The notes beneath the pieces were generated by a model, which did no database searches, was not told the DNA's origin, and saw nothing but the letters and a program-made list of their open reading frames with translations. A stretch of 64,000 nucleotides of DNA, taken from Vicia villosa. Lineage: Eukaryota > Streptophyta > Magnoliopsida > Fabales > Fabaceae. The position numbers and the translations under genes were made by a program. Of the stretch, positions 1 through 10,165 are shown piece by piece (the stretch's first letter is position 1; every line of letters starts with the position of its first letter). Location: positions 761,001 to 825,000 of the forward strand of contig NW_026705156.1 in NCBI RefSeq assembly GCF_029867415.1. The letters run 5' to 3'.

Positions 1-41
1 CCTTAGTATTCCTTGTAAAATTTGTAATGAGATTCTTTATA

Positions 42-313
42 CTCCCTCCGTCTCATAATAAGTGTCTCATTTGCATTTTTTCGATGTCTCAAAATAAATG
101 TCTCTTTAGAATATTAATACGAAATTTATTATTTTTTCCACTACTATACTCCTATTTATTGACTTTCACACTTTTCAACTACTCCACTACTTATAATAAA
201 TAAGGGTATTTTAGTAAATTATACTAATTTTATTATTAAAACCAACACATCTAATCATTTTCTTAAAAACCGCGCAGAACTCAAATAAAACACTTATTAT
301 GAGACGGAGGGAG
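42..313. mobile_element. Stowaway-type MITE
   Basis: The termini are near-perfect inverted repeats beginning CTCCCTCCGTCTCATAATAA, flanked on both sides by the dinucleotide TA (40-41 and 314-315). That is the signature of Stowaway (Tc1/Mariner-derived) non-autonomous elements. It is 272 bp, AT-rich inside and has no coding capacity. Related copies occur at 3963 and 7603. Confidence 0.93.
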
Positions 314-315
314 TA

Positions 316-1209
316 GCTTGTAAAAAAAATTAGGAATCTTGGTGATCATGTAGCATTTGTATCAGTTTTCCTTGTAGCTTTTATAGAAAGTTATGCACCT
401 TTGTTGTATTTTGGTGCATTTTGTAACATGTGATATCTTGGTGAACCAATTAAAATTCAAAACAACTCTGCGAAACAATATGAGACTAAAACATTTGGAC
501 ATGGTTGCATACTCAAAACCTCAAATTATTTTAAATGCCTTGAATCAAAAAAAATGGCATATACATGCCTTATCAAATGCTTGTGAAATAAAAGCTATTT
601 TAAACCTAAAGATATGAGTAAATGGGAGGGTTAAAATTGGGGTACTACATTATAGAGCAGGGGGTGTACCTATAAGGTTAACACTCCGATGCTCAGGTTA
701 ATATGTGAATGATGAGAGAGTATTCAAATTGTGTTTGAAACTTGTTACCTAAAATGAATATACCATGTATATATAGGGAAGGGGAATAAATGCCTTTCTA
801 TTTTTTTGGCGTGAAATGTAGAGGACAGTTCAATGCGTTGGAGGTACAAATCTCCTGCTTCAGCATCTCTGAGGGTCCAATAGTCAAGAGAATATTTTGG
901 AAGCTTAGTAAATGCCTGATTTGAATCTGGGACGTGTAGTTGGATCTATGGAGGCGTGGTCGGATCGAGATAGATATGACCGATCCGGAACATATACAAT
1001 ATTAATTATATTTTGTATGTATTTAAAATTGATAAATTGATATATTATTTAAGTCCATAGAAATATGAAAAAATATAACACATCACAGAATTCCACAAAG
1101 AGAGTCTCACCCTCTGATAGGTATGGTTATTGGAATAATTCTTTCACTACCATTTTATATGTTTTATTTGTTCCTACTTCTTATTCATAAGAAGTTAAAG
1201 ATCAATGTG
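316..1209. other. AT-rich stretch without a recognisable gene
   Basis: No supported gene. A short stretch near 660-710 (GGGGTGTACC followed by a CACTCCGATGCTCAGG-like motif) resembles a motif common in plant transposon DNA, but I cannot assign it. The ORF of 74 codons near 393 shows no coding features. Confidence 0.5.
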
Positions 1210-1218
1210 GTTTGAAAG

Positions 1219-1650
1219 CACTGTAAGACGAGCTACGTGCTCTTCATGGTAATTTTACTTGTTACATTTTCTCTTTGCCCACATGGTGTAAAGCTCATAG
1301 GTTGAAAATGGATGTATCATGTGAAGTTGAATTCTAATGGTTCTCTCCATCATCACAAGGCTCTCTTGGACATTTTGGGAAACAAAAGAGAATATGGGAT
1401 GGTATGTGACGATACAACTGATCCTTTAGCAATGATAACGACGACTATAACATTGTTTTGTATTGTTGAATCTGGCGACCGATCTCTTCATCAAATAGAT
1501 GTAAAAAATGCTCTTTTTTTACGGGAACCTTGAAGAATATATTTACATGATTTATTCTCAGGGTCTATTTTCATCCTCTCTAGGTGTTTGTAAGCTCAAA
1601 CACTTTTCATTTGGTCTACGACAGGCTCCTCGGGCACGACCGAAAAACTC
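1219..1650 (+). pseudogene. Ty1/copia reverse transcriptase fragment (degenerate)
   Basis: Three reading-frame pieces together resemble the start of a copia-type reverse transcriptase (RVT_2 family). The first piece reads DELRALHGNFT, followed by VKLNSNGSLHHHKA and LGNKREYGM. The next gives DVKNALF, and the last, after a frameshift near 1510-1530, gives a GVCKLKHFSFGLRQAPRA-like end. The order and spacing match family members, but the frame changes at least twice and the catalytic YVDD region is missing. It is a dead fragment of a larger element, and no LTRs could be tied to it. Confidence 0.85.
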
Positions 1651-2432
1651 CAGCATTGACAGGTTGGACGTAATCACCAGGGTTCAAATCGTAGTACTTA
1701 CGGTTTTGTGTGAGTTTTTAATGATCATTATTAATTTATCTACAAATCAAAATATTATTATATCAACGAAAAACCTTACAATTCAATCTATGCTAATAAT
1801 TTTTGTGCATTCAGTCAACTGATCACAATTTTTTTTTAAAAAGCAAAAATAATATATTAGAAGAATTTATACCAAGTTCAAAGATGTGCAAAAGATAGAA
1901 AAAAAGAAGATTACAAGTGTGTAATAAAACTGCTAAAATATAGTAGAATAAAATCCCGCCAATTTAAACTAAAGCAACACCAATGCAAACACTAAAAATG
2001 CAAGAAATTCCAATCTCTCATAACCAATATACTAAAAACAAAAGCACTGCCAATCCTAATCAATTCTCCAAAGCAGCACCACAAATAGACAAAACAAGTG
2101 AGAAAAACATAGAGCTTCAAAAGACATTGCAATTGTGTATGACCCAGTACTACATTTAAGAAAATGTTAGATGCATTTAGTTAGGTTGTTACAATTGTGT
2201 CACTCAAAATTTTGAGATAAAAGTCAGTTCTAAAAGTTAGTTGATATCAAGCTCATATATACACACTTTCTTTGATTGTAATATTCATTATGAAAGGTTG
2301 AATACCTAATCATTCTTCAATGTCAACGTCTCAAATTTCTTTCAATTTAATCCTCTTTCACACCTAGCTTCATTCGAATAATCTAATTTTTGGTTAAGCT
2401 TGTAATTTTTTTTATGGAAAGATACTTTAATT
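1651..2432. other. Non-coding DNA with homology to the CHS-B 3' flank
   Basis: No gene is seen. The segment around 2000-2220 is, in reverse complement, clearly similar to 56520-56720 downstream of CHS-B (shared blocks include ACAATTGT...CAACCTAACTAAATGCAT and GAGAATTGATTAGGATTGGCA). This supports an inverted duplication that includes more than the coding regions. A related block of about 110 bp (TTACAATTGTGTCA...TTTTGAGATAAAA) recurs at 3850-3965. Confidence 0.65.
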
Positions 2433-2442
2433 AAGAAAGAAC

Positions 2443-3054
2443 ACACGGAATGAGTTGCTCTTTCAAAGCAAGAAGAAAGAACCTGTGCAGGTGGCTGAAG
2501 AGGCTTGGAGAAGTGTGATGGACTTCAATAGATGGAACTCGGAATGGTGTGCACGCAAAAGTCTGCCGCAACAGCCGGTTTTTTCTGTTTCTGATTTGTA
2601 CGTGTTGCAGGTGGATGCAGGTGTTTTCCCTGAGGGTAATATAGCTTTTGGCTGCATCTGTATGGACCCTGGTGGAGAGGCAATTTTTGCGTCATGCAAG
2701 AAGGAGGAACTGTTAGCTACGCCTGCTGTAGCAGAGATGCTGGCCATTCGGTGGTGTCTTGAATTAGCAAAGGAGAATAAGCTGATGCGGATTGTGATTC
2801 AGTCTGATTGTCTAAATGTTGTGAACTGTATAAATTCTCTAGAGGTTTTTGCTGATCTTGAAACTATTGCAGCTGATTGTAGAGGTTTGATTAGTTCTTT
2901 TAGTTTGGCTAGTGTTATGTTTATTAGTAGATCAGACAATGGTATTGCCCATAATCTTGTAGGGTATGGTAACATACATGGTTCTATGTTCTGGAGAGGG
3001 GATTATCCTCCTGCTGTTCTGAATATTGTGAGGCATCTGCCTATTCATGTTTAA
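2443..3054 (+). pseudogene. LINE RNase H domain fragment (RVT_3 type)
   Basis: The frame is open from the insertion junction, where RNELLFQSKKK matches the W-x-RN-x-(I/V)F region that follows the LINE zinc-binding domain. It continues to a stop at 3054. An RNase H fold of the plant non-LTR type is visible: the first acidic residue in VDAG, a glutamate in AEMLAIRW, an aspartate in IQSDCLNVV and the final RSDNGIAHNL motif. The reverse transcriptase half is absent, so it cannot act as an autonomous element. There is no internal stop, which suggests fairly recent insertion. It has no native start codon; any start would be accidental. Confidence 0.88.
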
Positions 3055-3084
3055 TGGAATTGGTTTTCATATCAAAAAAAAAAA
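2444..3084 (+). mobile_element. 5'-truncated LINE insertion with poly(A) and target-site duplication
   Basis: The insert is bounded by an 11-bp direct repeat AAGAAAGAACA at 2433-2443 and 3085-3095, and the 3' copy follows an A-rich tail (3074-3086). This is how a LINE that stopped reverse transcription early looks. The open frame runs from the 5' junction into an RNase H domain, so only the last part of the second LINE ORF was inserted. Confidence 0.88.
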
Positions 3085-3204
3085 AAGAAAGAACAAAATC
3101 AGAAAGATCCAAAAGATTACGGACAATGTCACTTGGATAGAAATCCAACTAAGTTTTAGAGCCTACTTCGTCTCCTATGCCAACTAGAAAATGCGAGAAT
3201 TACG

Positions 3205-3812
3205 GGTCAGGTTGATGTACATAAGATATATCCTTATGAACAGTGCATAAGTCTCGTACGAGTAATATTTAAATTATTCTGAGTAACATTTTAGTTAGAA
3301 ACGAGTAATAATATCATAATCAATGGATAATATATGCATTATTTGTACACATCTATTAATTATGAATAATTATTAATTGTGAGTAATGAGTACACTATTC
3401 TGAGTATTATTTACACCATTATGAGTTATATCGAATTTTAACTATTTTGAGTAATATATTCATTGTTCTGAGTAATATTTATACTATTTTGAGTAATCTA
3501 TATATTATTTTGAATAATAAATATAATACTTTGAATAGGCTTTGGCTAATATGCATAAGGATTTACTTATGCACCATGCATAAGCCTACATAAGTCATTG
3601 GATCATGTTTTTAATCCAGTATTGAGTATTGAGTATTGAGTAATAACAATTGATGTCTAGAATTTGATCCAAGGGTCCATAATAATCTATGCATGGTGCA
3701 TAGATTTTTATCTATGCACGGTAACTGCACCCCTTTGAATAATATAAACAATATTTGAGTATTTATGCACCGTGCATAAGAATATACCTTATGCACATCA
3801 ACACATCCCCGA
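3205..3812. mobile_element. Candidate terminal-inverted-repeat element with internal GAGTAAT repeats
   Basis: The left end (GTTGATGTACATAAGATATA...CTTATGAACAGTGCATAAG) is the imperfect reverse complement of the right end (CTTATGCACCGTGCATAAGA...CTTATGCACATCAAC), giving a foldable unit of about 600 bp. The interior has many spaced copies of a TTCTGAGTAATATTT-like motif at 3280-3560 and three palindromic ATGCACxGTGCAT units (3570, 3690 and 3765). I did not find a clean TSD, so the family is unresolved. Confidence 0.55.
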
Positions 3813-3962
3813 AAATTACAACTCCTATTAAGATACATAAAAGAAGAATCACAATTGTGTAAGACCTATTTAATGCATTTAAGACATTTTTAGATGCATT
3901 TATTTAGGTATTACAATTGTGTCAACTCTAAATTTTGAGATAAAATTCAGTTTTTAAAGTTA

Positions 3963-4250
3963 CTCTCTCCGTCTCATAATAAGTGTCTTGTTTAAGCTCT
4001 GCGCGGTTCTTAAGAAAATGATTAGATAAGACTATTTTAGTAAATGACACCAATTTTATCAATAAATAAAATTACACCAATTTTATGTCTTAAAATAAAT
4101 GTTTCTTTAGAATACCAATACAACATTTATTGGTATTCTAAAGAGACATCTAATTATTGGAAAAAAAATAATAAATGTTGTATTAGTATTCTAAAGAGAC
4201 ATTTATTTTAAGACATAGAAAAGGTGCAAATAAGACACTTATTATGAGAC
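3963..4250. mobile_element. Stowaway-type MITE with internal hairpin
   Basis: It begins TA-CTCTCCGTCTCATAATAAG and ends with ACACTTATTATGAGAC, inverted relative to the start. The right terminus is degraded. Inside, 4088-4131 and 4162-4207 are inverted copies of a block containing GTCTTAAAATAAATG, so the element folds into a second hairpin not seen in the copy at 42-313. Confidence 0.8.
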
Positions 4251-5229
4251 CAAACAAACATTGTTTAACTTTAAAAAAATTAATTAAAAAATAGTCACTT
4301 TTTTCAACTTCAACATCTTCCCTTCCATCTTCTTCACAACCCAAAAAATATTCAAATCTCTAATCATTCAAATCTCACTTGAACTCCCACTTCCAACCAA
4401 ACCCTTCATCACTAACACTTCCAATATAAAACCCTTCATATCTAATACTACTGGATCATAGAAATATTGATTTTGCCCCTAAAATGTAGCATTCTGTATT
4501 CATATGTCAAAAAAATTATCTTAACAAAACTATAAGTACCTAAATTTCAAATCCACCAAATAAAATTACCCAATTGAACAAATTACATTAACACTCAAAA
4601 TAAACAAGTAGCTCACAAACGTAACTGAAGGACAATTTTTCACAACAACCCCACAACCAAAGCTTGCTAAAAATTCAAACTTTCTTTCACAACTTTAACA
4701 AAAACTTTCTTTCATATCAACACTTTTTGTCAAGCATATCCCTACCAGGATGACAATTTCTCAACACTTTTATGGTATCAAAAGACGTAAGATTAACAAT
4801 CAGTAACTTAAAATTTGATGCTCTACTTTGCTGGGGCCTAGCGTGTAATCCGTAATGATCACAATAAAAACTTTCAGCTTATGAAAAAATCTTGTTGATA
4901 AAGAGTTTCTTCAAACAAAAGGTTATGTGGCTTGTTGCTTGCTTCGAAGAAATCTTTGGATGTGATTTGATTTTTGATGGATTGATGCAAAGTTTTAAAC
5001 TTTTTCACTGTTAGTGTAGTGCAGGCTGTTTTTTGCTTTTGCCAGTTTCACTACTTGAAGAAGTACACTAAAAATTAGTGAGCATGGTGAAAGTTTTGTG
5101 CTCTTTTCATGTGAGCAAGAAAAACAGTGAGATTATTAATGTTTGATGAGTTGAGGAGATAAATTGAATTTCAAATTGGTTTCATGGTACAAGTTTGAAC
5201 GGTTTTTATAAGTCGAATGTAAACAAAAG
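4251..5229. other. Non-coding DNA 3' of CHS-A
   Basis: AT-rich sequence with no supported gene or RNA. It lies between a Stowaway MITE and the CHS-A polyadenylation region. Confidence 0.5.
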
Positions 5230-5230
5230 T

Positions 5231-5236
5231 TTTATT
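5231..5236 (-). terminator. Polyadenylation signal AATAAA of CHS-A
   Basis: AATAAA on the minus strand, about 190 bp after the CHS-A stop. It sits in a 3' UTR that aligns with the CHS-B 3' UTR, where the same signal is found at 56483-56488. Conservation between the two copies supports the call. Confidence 0.6.
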
Positions 5237-5425
5237 AGATAATAGAAAATCAAAGGCTTACATAACACACTGATTACCATGATTAATTAAAGATAGATGA
5301 AACATGTGAATGTGAAGAACGATGAAGAACTTAGAGGGAAAACATAAATATTACATTCACTTATTGATGAAAAAGAAAAGATCACGGAGAAGATAAAACT
5401 TGTTTTCTTGGTAACATGTAAGGAT

Positions 5426-6486
5426 TTAAATGGCCACACTACGGAGCAAAACAGTCTCGACAGTGATTCCAGGTCCAAAACTGAAAAGCACACCCCATTC
5501 AAGGCCCTCACCTGTTGTGGCAAGGCCTTCTTTTTTTGATTTCCTCCTCATCTCATCCAAGACGAATAACACGGACGCACTTGACATGTTCCCATACTCG
5601 CTAAGTACATGTCGACTGGCTTGCATTTTCTCCGGCTTTAAGCCTAATTTGGCTTCAATTTTGTCAAGAATGGCTCGTCCACCGGGGTGTGAAATCCAAA
5701 AAATGGAATTGTAATCAGAGATGTTCAAAGGTTGAAAGGCCTCAACAAGAGCTTTCTCAATGTTATTTGAGATGAGTTCAGGAACATTCTCAAGCAGATG
5801 AAATGTAAGTCCCACTTCTCGAATGTGACATTCAATAGCTCCTTCGCTATCCGGAAGGATGGTTTGTGCAGTCCATACCAATTCAAACAAAGGCTTCTCA
5901 AATTGTGGCAACGGGTCTGAACCAATAATCGCAGCTGCCGCACCATCTCCAAAAATCGCTTGTCCCACCAGACCATCAAGATGAGTCTCACTAGGTCCAG
6001 AGTAAGTTAATACCTTTATCTCGGAACAAACCAACAAAACACGAGCGTCTTTGTTGTTCTCAGCCAAATCTTTAGCCAACCGAAGCCCCGTCCCACCAGC
6101 ATAACAACCTTGTTGGTATATCATATAACGCTTTACATGTGGACGAAGGCCTAAGAGCTTTGTGAGCTGATAGTCCGCACCAGGCATATCGATACCGCCT
6201 GAAGTGCAAAAGACAAGATGAGTAATCTTGGACTTAGCTTGACCCCATTCCTTGATTGCCTTTGATGCAGCCTCTTTTCCTAGCTTTGGTATTTCCACAA
6301 CCAGGATGTCTTGTTTGACATCCAATGAAGGTGCCATGACCTCACACAAACTTGGATTCTCCTTCAAAATATCTTCTGTCAAATGCATGTATCTCTTCTT
6401 AATCATAGCTTTTTCACCTGAAAAAAAATGATATGCAGTTCAAGATCTTTACACCAAGAGTTTATAAATAGTAAACTGATAATACT

Positions 6487-6554
<68 letters not shown>

Positions 6555-6743
6555 AAACATGTTACATATGCGCTTGAATTTTTGTTTAAGCTCAGTCTTG
6601 TGTTCAGAGTTTGTGATGCGGAAGTAAAAGTCTGGATATGCACTTTGATCCATACAGTTTTGAGGATTTGCGGTGCCAATTGCTAACACAGTGGCAGTGC
6701 CTTGAGCTCTCTGTGTCTGGCGGATCTCATTTACTGTCACCAT
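5426..6743 (-). CDS. Chalcone synthase family protein, two exons (CHS-A)
   Basis: Exon 1 is 6743-6566 and exon 2 is 6417-5426. The 148-bp intron splits a cysteine codon (residue 60) in phase 1 with GT/AG borders, the conserved CHS intron position. The 389-residue length is that of canonical CHS. The family is cytosolic and condenses a CoA starter, classically 4-coumaroyl-CoA, with malonyl-CoA. The triad is present: Cys164 (QQGCYAG), His303 (ISHPGG) and Asn336 (YGNMSSA), with Phe215 and Phe265 kept. Compared with alfalfa CHS2 numbering it has unusual pocket residues: Ser132, Gly133, Lys194, Tyr198 and Cys256 (normally Gly), plus Arg307 and Ser372 in the GFGPG loop. Specificity may therefore differ from naringenin chalcone formation. 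The ATG matches that of CHS-B, and homologous promoter sequence lies upstream. No stop or frameshift is seen, so it is probably functional, with product uncertain. Confidence 0.93.
6489..6550. repeat. (AT)n microsatellite in the CHS-A intron
   Basis: About 62 bp of pure AT dinucleotide, ending shortly before the 5' splice site. The CHS-B intron (116 bp) lacks it. Read as protein it gives only an alternating Ile-Tyr string, so ORFs across it are artefacts. Confidence 0.97.
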
Positions 6744-6940
6744 CTTAACTGGACAAATAAAAAAATGGAAGAATTAAGAAACAGTAGATGAGTTTTGAGG
6801 TGTATCTGAAATTGTTGTTTGAGATATACTATGTATATAGCGTGTGCCGTGCTGCTTCAAATGGAAGGAAAAAGTGACTGTTACTTAAACATTCAATGCT
6901 TTGATTTGGTATCTTTAGTTTTAAAATAAAACTATTAAAG
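6744..6940 (-). promoter_or_regulatory. CHS-A 5' UTR and core promoter
   Basis: Read on the minus strand, a TATA-like CTATATACATAG (about 6829-6840) lies roughly 90 bp before the ATG. It follows a CTTTTTCCTTCCATTTGAAGCAGCA block and ends in CAGTTAAG directly before the start codon. The same order (CTTTCCTTCCAATCAAGCAGC, ACTATATATACC, CAGTTAAG) precedes CHS-B, showing shared ancestry of the promoters. I saw no clear G-box. Confidence 0.6.
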
Positions 6941-7087
6941 GACCCGTGCGTTCGCACGAGTCACGCAAAGTCGATATAAACAATAAATAAATATATAACG
7001 ATGGTTAATAAATATATATAAATTAAAAATAAAAAAACATTTGAAATTATAATTGTCATATAAATATTAATTGAATTATACTTTTTG

Positions 7088-7226
7088 ATTTACTGAGATA
7101 AGTGGTAGCAAACAAATTTAAGCTTATTAGAATATTTTATACCTTTATTTAATTTATATATTAAATGGGTCTTTGCCCCTATAATTCATTATTATTTTTT
7201 ATTTTCATATTAGTCTACGGTTTATT
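7088..7226. repeat. Left copy of a direct repeat of about 120 bp
   Basis: GAGATAAG...TTAAGCTTATT(A/C)GAATATTT...CCTTTATTTAATT..ATATATTAAATG...TTTTATTTTCATATTAGT occurs here and again at 8298-8415. The hAT element at 7235-8297 sits exactly between the copies, so it landed in a pre-existing tandem duplication. Confidence 0.7.
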
Positions 7227-7234
7227 GAGATAAC

Positions 7235-8297
7235 TAGTGTTCGCGGTGAGGTTTGAACGGTTTTAAAGTAAGAAATTATTTGATCCATAAGTGAAAAAAT
7301 GTGAGGTTCAGTTGCCTTTTAGAGATAAAACTAAATCAAACCAATGCGGTTTGAATTGATTTGGTTGGTTTGATTTTTTTTAAAATTATTGAGGCATAAA
7401 TATTTGGACAACAATTTTCCATTTAATATACATAAATAAGATTAGATAAAAGTAGAATAAAAAACTTAAAATAGTACCATAAAATAATATAAAAAAATAT
7501 TATAATGAAATAGAAAAACAGAAGAGTGAAAGATTAGAGAAGGTGAAAAAGAAAGAGCAAAAGATGAGAGATTAAAGAATAAAAGGAGCATTAAAAAGGC
7601 AATCCCTCCGACTCATAATAAATGTCTTATTTGAACACTACGTAGTTCTTAAGAAAATGATTAGATGTGTTTATTTTAATGATAAAATTAATATGATTTA
7701 CTAAAATATCTCTATGATAAATAGTTAGTGGAGTTGTTGAAAAGTGTTAAAGTTAGTAAATAGGGGTATAGTAGTGGGAAAAAAATAATGAATATTGTAT
7801 TGATATTCTAAAAAGATATTTATTTTGAGACATGGAGAAAATGGAAATTAGACACTTTTTATAAGACAGAAGGAGTAATTGGAAGAGAGAACACTAGAAT
7901 AAAAATAATAAGATGAAAATGAAAGAACTTTAAGAGGTGGGAGACTAGAGAATAAGAGGTGATATGTACTTGGAAAAGAAGATGAGAAGAAGACGCAATA
8001 CCGTTAGGCGAGATTTAAGAAGACTTAAACTGAAACCTTAAGTGTGAGGAAGGGAAAATAATTTGTAATCGTAAGGCTGAGACATAATAGGTTTGAGTTT
8101 GGGTTGGAGGTGGGTTAAGCGAATGTTGGTTGTAACATAATGCGGTTTGATTTGTAAATTACAAACCGCAAACAGAACCACGCGGTTTTGTTAAAAATTG
8201 GCTCAAACACAGCCGAATGTGATTTTTTGTGATTTCGATTTGGTTCAGTTCGGTTTTACAATTATATATTGGGCCGTTTTAGTTTTGAACATCCCTA
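7235..8297. mobile_element. Non-autonomous hAT-type element
   Basis: It is bounded by an 8-bp near-identical duplication, GAGATAAC at 7227-7234 and GAGATAAG at 8298-8305. Its ends read TAGTGTTCGCGG... and ...TTTTGAACATCCCTA, typical of hAT termini. The interior is rich in GCGGTTTGAATTGATTTGG-like motifs and has no transposase ORF. A Stowaway MITE is nested at 7603-7875. Confidence 0.75.
7603..7875. mobile_element. Stowaway-type MITE nested in a hAT element
   Basis: The left end TCCCTCCGACTCATAATAAA and right end TTTTTATAAGACAGAAGGAG are diverged forms of the termini at 42-313, with TA after the right end. The ends are more decayed than those of the first copy. Confidence 0.8.
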
Positions 8298-8415
8298 GAG
8301 ATAAGAATACCAAATAAACTTAAGCTTATTCGAATATTTACCTTTATTTAATTCATATATTAAATGAGTCTTTTCCCTCATAATACCTTTTTTTATTTTC
8401 ATATTAGTATCTGGC
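8298..8415. repeat. Right copy of a direct repeat of about 120 bp
   Basis: Diverged copy of 7088-7226, directly right of the hAT element. Confidence 0.7.
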
Positions 8416-8439
8416 CTCATAATTCGGTTCAAGAATTAA

Positions 8440-10150
8440 CTTTTGATATCAAGTGATTTCAACCCCATTCCGATTGTAGATGCGACAATCAAACCGTGTT
8501 TAGCATCGATCATTATGAAGTGATTCCACCAAGTGTGTTAATTAGCAAAAAAATTGCATTGTCTAATCTATTTGCACATGTTTTTTTTTTGTTTTGAAAA
8601 TGTGAGATATCTTGAATTTAAAAGAGCGTATATTATGTTATATATTCTTTCATTTCATTAAAATATGTCATGGGATAATATTCACATTAGAAAATGCATG
8701 AACGAACAATATTGATTGAGTTTCAAGGCAAAGATTTCTCCAATTATTCATGTTAGCATATTTAATAACAAGCGGAATTCTATGCAATTCAACTAGAAAG
8801 AAGGTGCAAACTCTAATATTAGCTGAAAAAACTCTCAAGAATGTTCCTAAATTATCCCTAAATATGCCACCTCAAGTTGATATTCAAAGATTTCCTCTTG
8901 AAGCTCTATCTGTGTTGCACCTTATCCAATTATGACTAGGAAATTAATAATTAACTTGTATGATTTTAGATGGAGAAGGAGATCGACATTTGATATCAAA
9001 TCATTTAATAATTATAGACTCATAAATTGAATACTACATGTGCTCCTTAAAATAAGTAGATCTCATATAGACCAATTTTTAACATGGAGAATGTCTATCA
9101 AAGTCAATTTTACCGTTTTAAAATCTGATAACATTGTTTGTGTTCCAAGTTTTCCAAAAAATTATTATGATGATAGTCATGATCAGATCATGAATTTGAG
9201 AGCTCTAACTTCTACAAGCAAATTTGAATAAGCTTTCATAAATAGTTATATCAATGCTCATGCAAAACAATTACTCTATCTAATGCCAAAAATGTAAAAT
9301 GTACCTGCCACTAAGAAATAAATAGTCTGTAGTTTCCAAATCATGATTGGATAGAACCTCGCAACCATATGCATTCCCTTTCGAAACAAGATGACTTCTG
9401 TTGCAATAACATTATACATTCATTTACATTTCATTTATGACTTAGTAGGTGGTGTGTAGGATGCTAAATGAATTTTGTCCAAGAAAGCTCAATGTGATCC
9501 CTTTTGATACAATCATAGACATCTTTAAAAGATAGATCACTACTTGAAAATCATCTCTAAATGAGTTTATCAATAGTAGTATTATCAAATGACAAGTCAT
9601 TCTTCAAAATGTATTCAACAATTTGAGGAGGCAAAATGGATAAACCATGAGGAAAGATCCAATTGATGTCTTAGATGATTGAATTGACCTTACCAGTTTG
9701 CATAAATTAAATATCCACCAACAATGCTATGTGTCAATCTTTAATTTTGTATCCGAACCAATTTCCATTCCATAAATCAATTTTCTTCCCATAACCAACA
9801 TGTCATCTATTATGTCCCTTTAGAAAGAAAAAGTAATGTCAAATGTCAGGCCATATTGAAGAAGAAATATGATGCACGATTGGGTTTTTGTGCCTGAAGT
9901 ATTTACTAATAAGTATAAAAGACCAATGATTGTTGATAGTCAACAACTTCCAACAAAGAGATAAACATCCAAATTTGTTTATTGTCGTAATATATCTCAC
10001 ATAAATACATCCTATAGACAAAGATGAGCAAATAACCTTCCAAGATGTAGTAATCAACTTTCTATTATCTATGCTACCGGTCCACAAAATTTTGTTAATG
10101 CAAGAATCTAGTTTTTTTTAAAAAGATTGATTGGTCATTCATAAATTCTA
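8440..10150 (-). pseudogene. Decayed LINE: reverse transcriptase C-terminus, zinc-binding and RNase H domains
   Basis: On the minus strand from about 10100 downwards, translated pieces match plant LINE ORF2 in order. First comes the end of the reverse transcriptase region (WTGSIDNRKLITTSWKVIC, INKFGCLSLCWKLL). Next is the linker (GNKIDLWNGNWFGYKIKD at about 9800), then the zf-RVT region (TEVILFRKGMHMVARF at about 9390). Last is RNase H (CNTDRASRGN, GGIFRDNLGTFLR near 8800-8920; HIFKTKKKHVQ near 8590). Many stops and frameshifts break the frame, so it is ancient and inactive. Its poly(A) and TSD are not discernible, and its upstream part ends near the LTR relic starting at about 10166. Confidence 0.85.
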
Positions 10151-10165
10151 AGACTATACAGAAGC

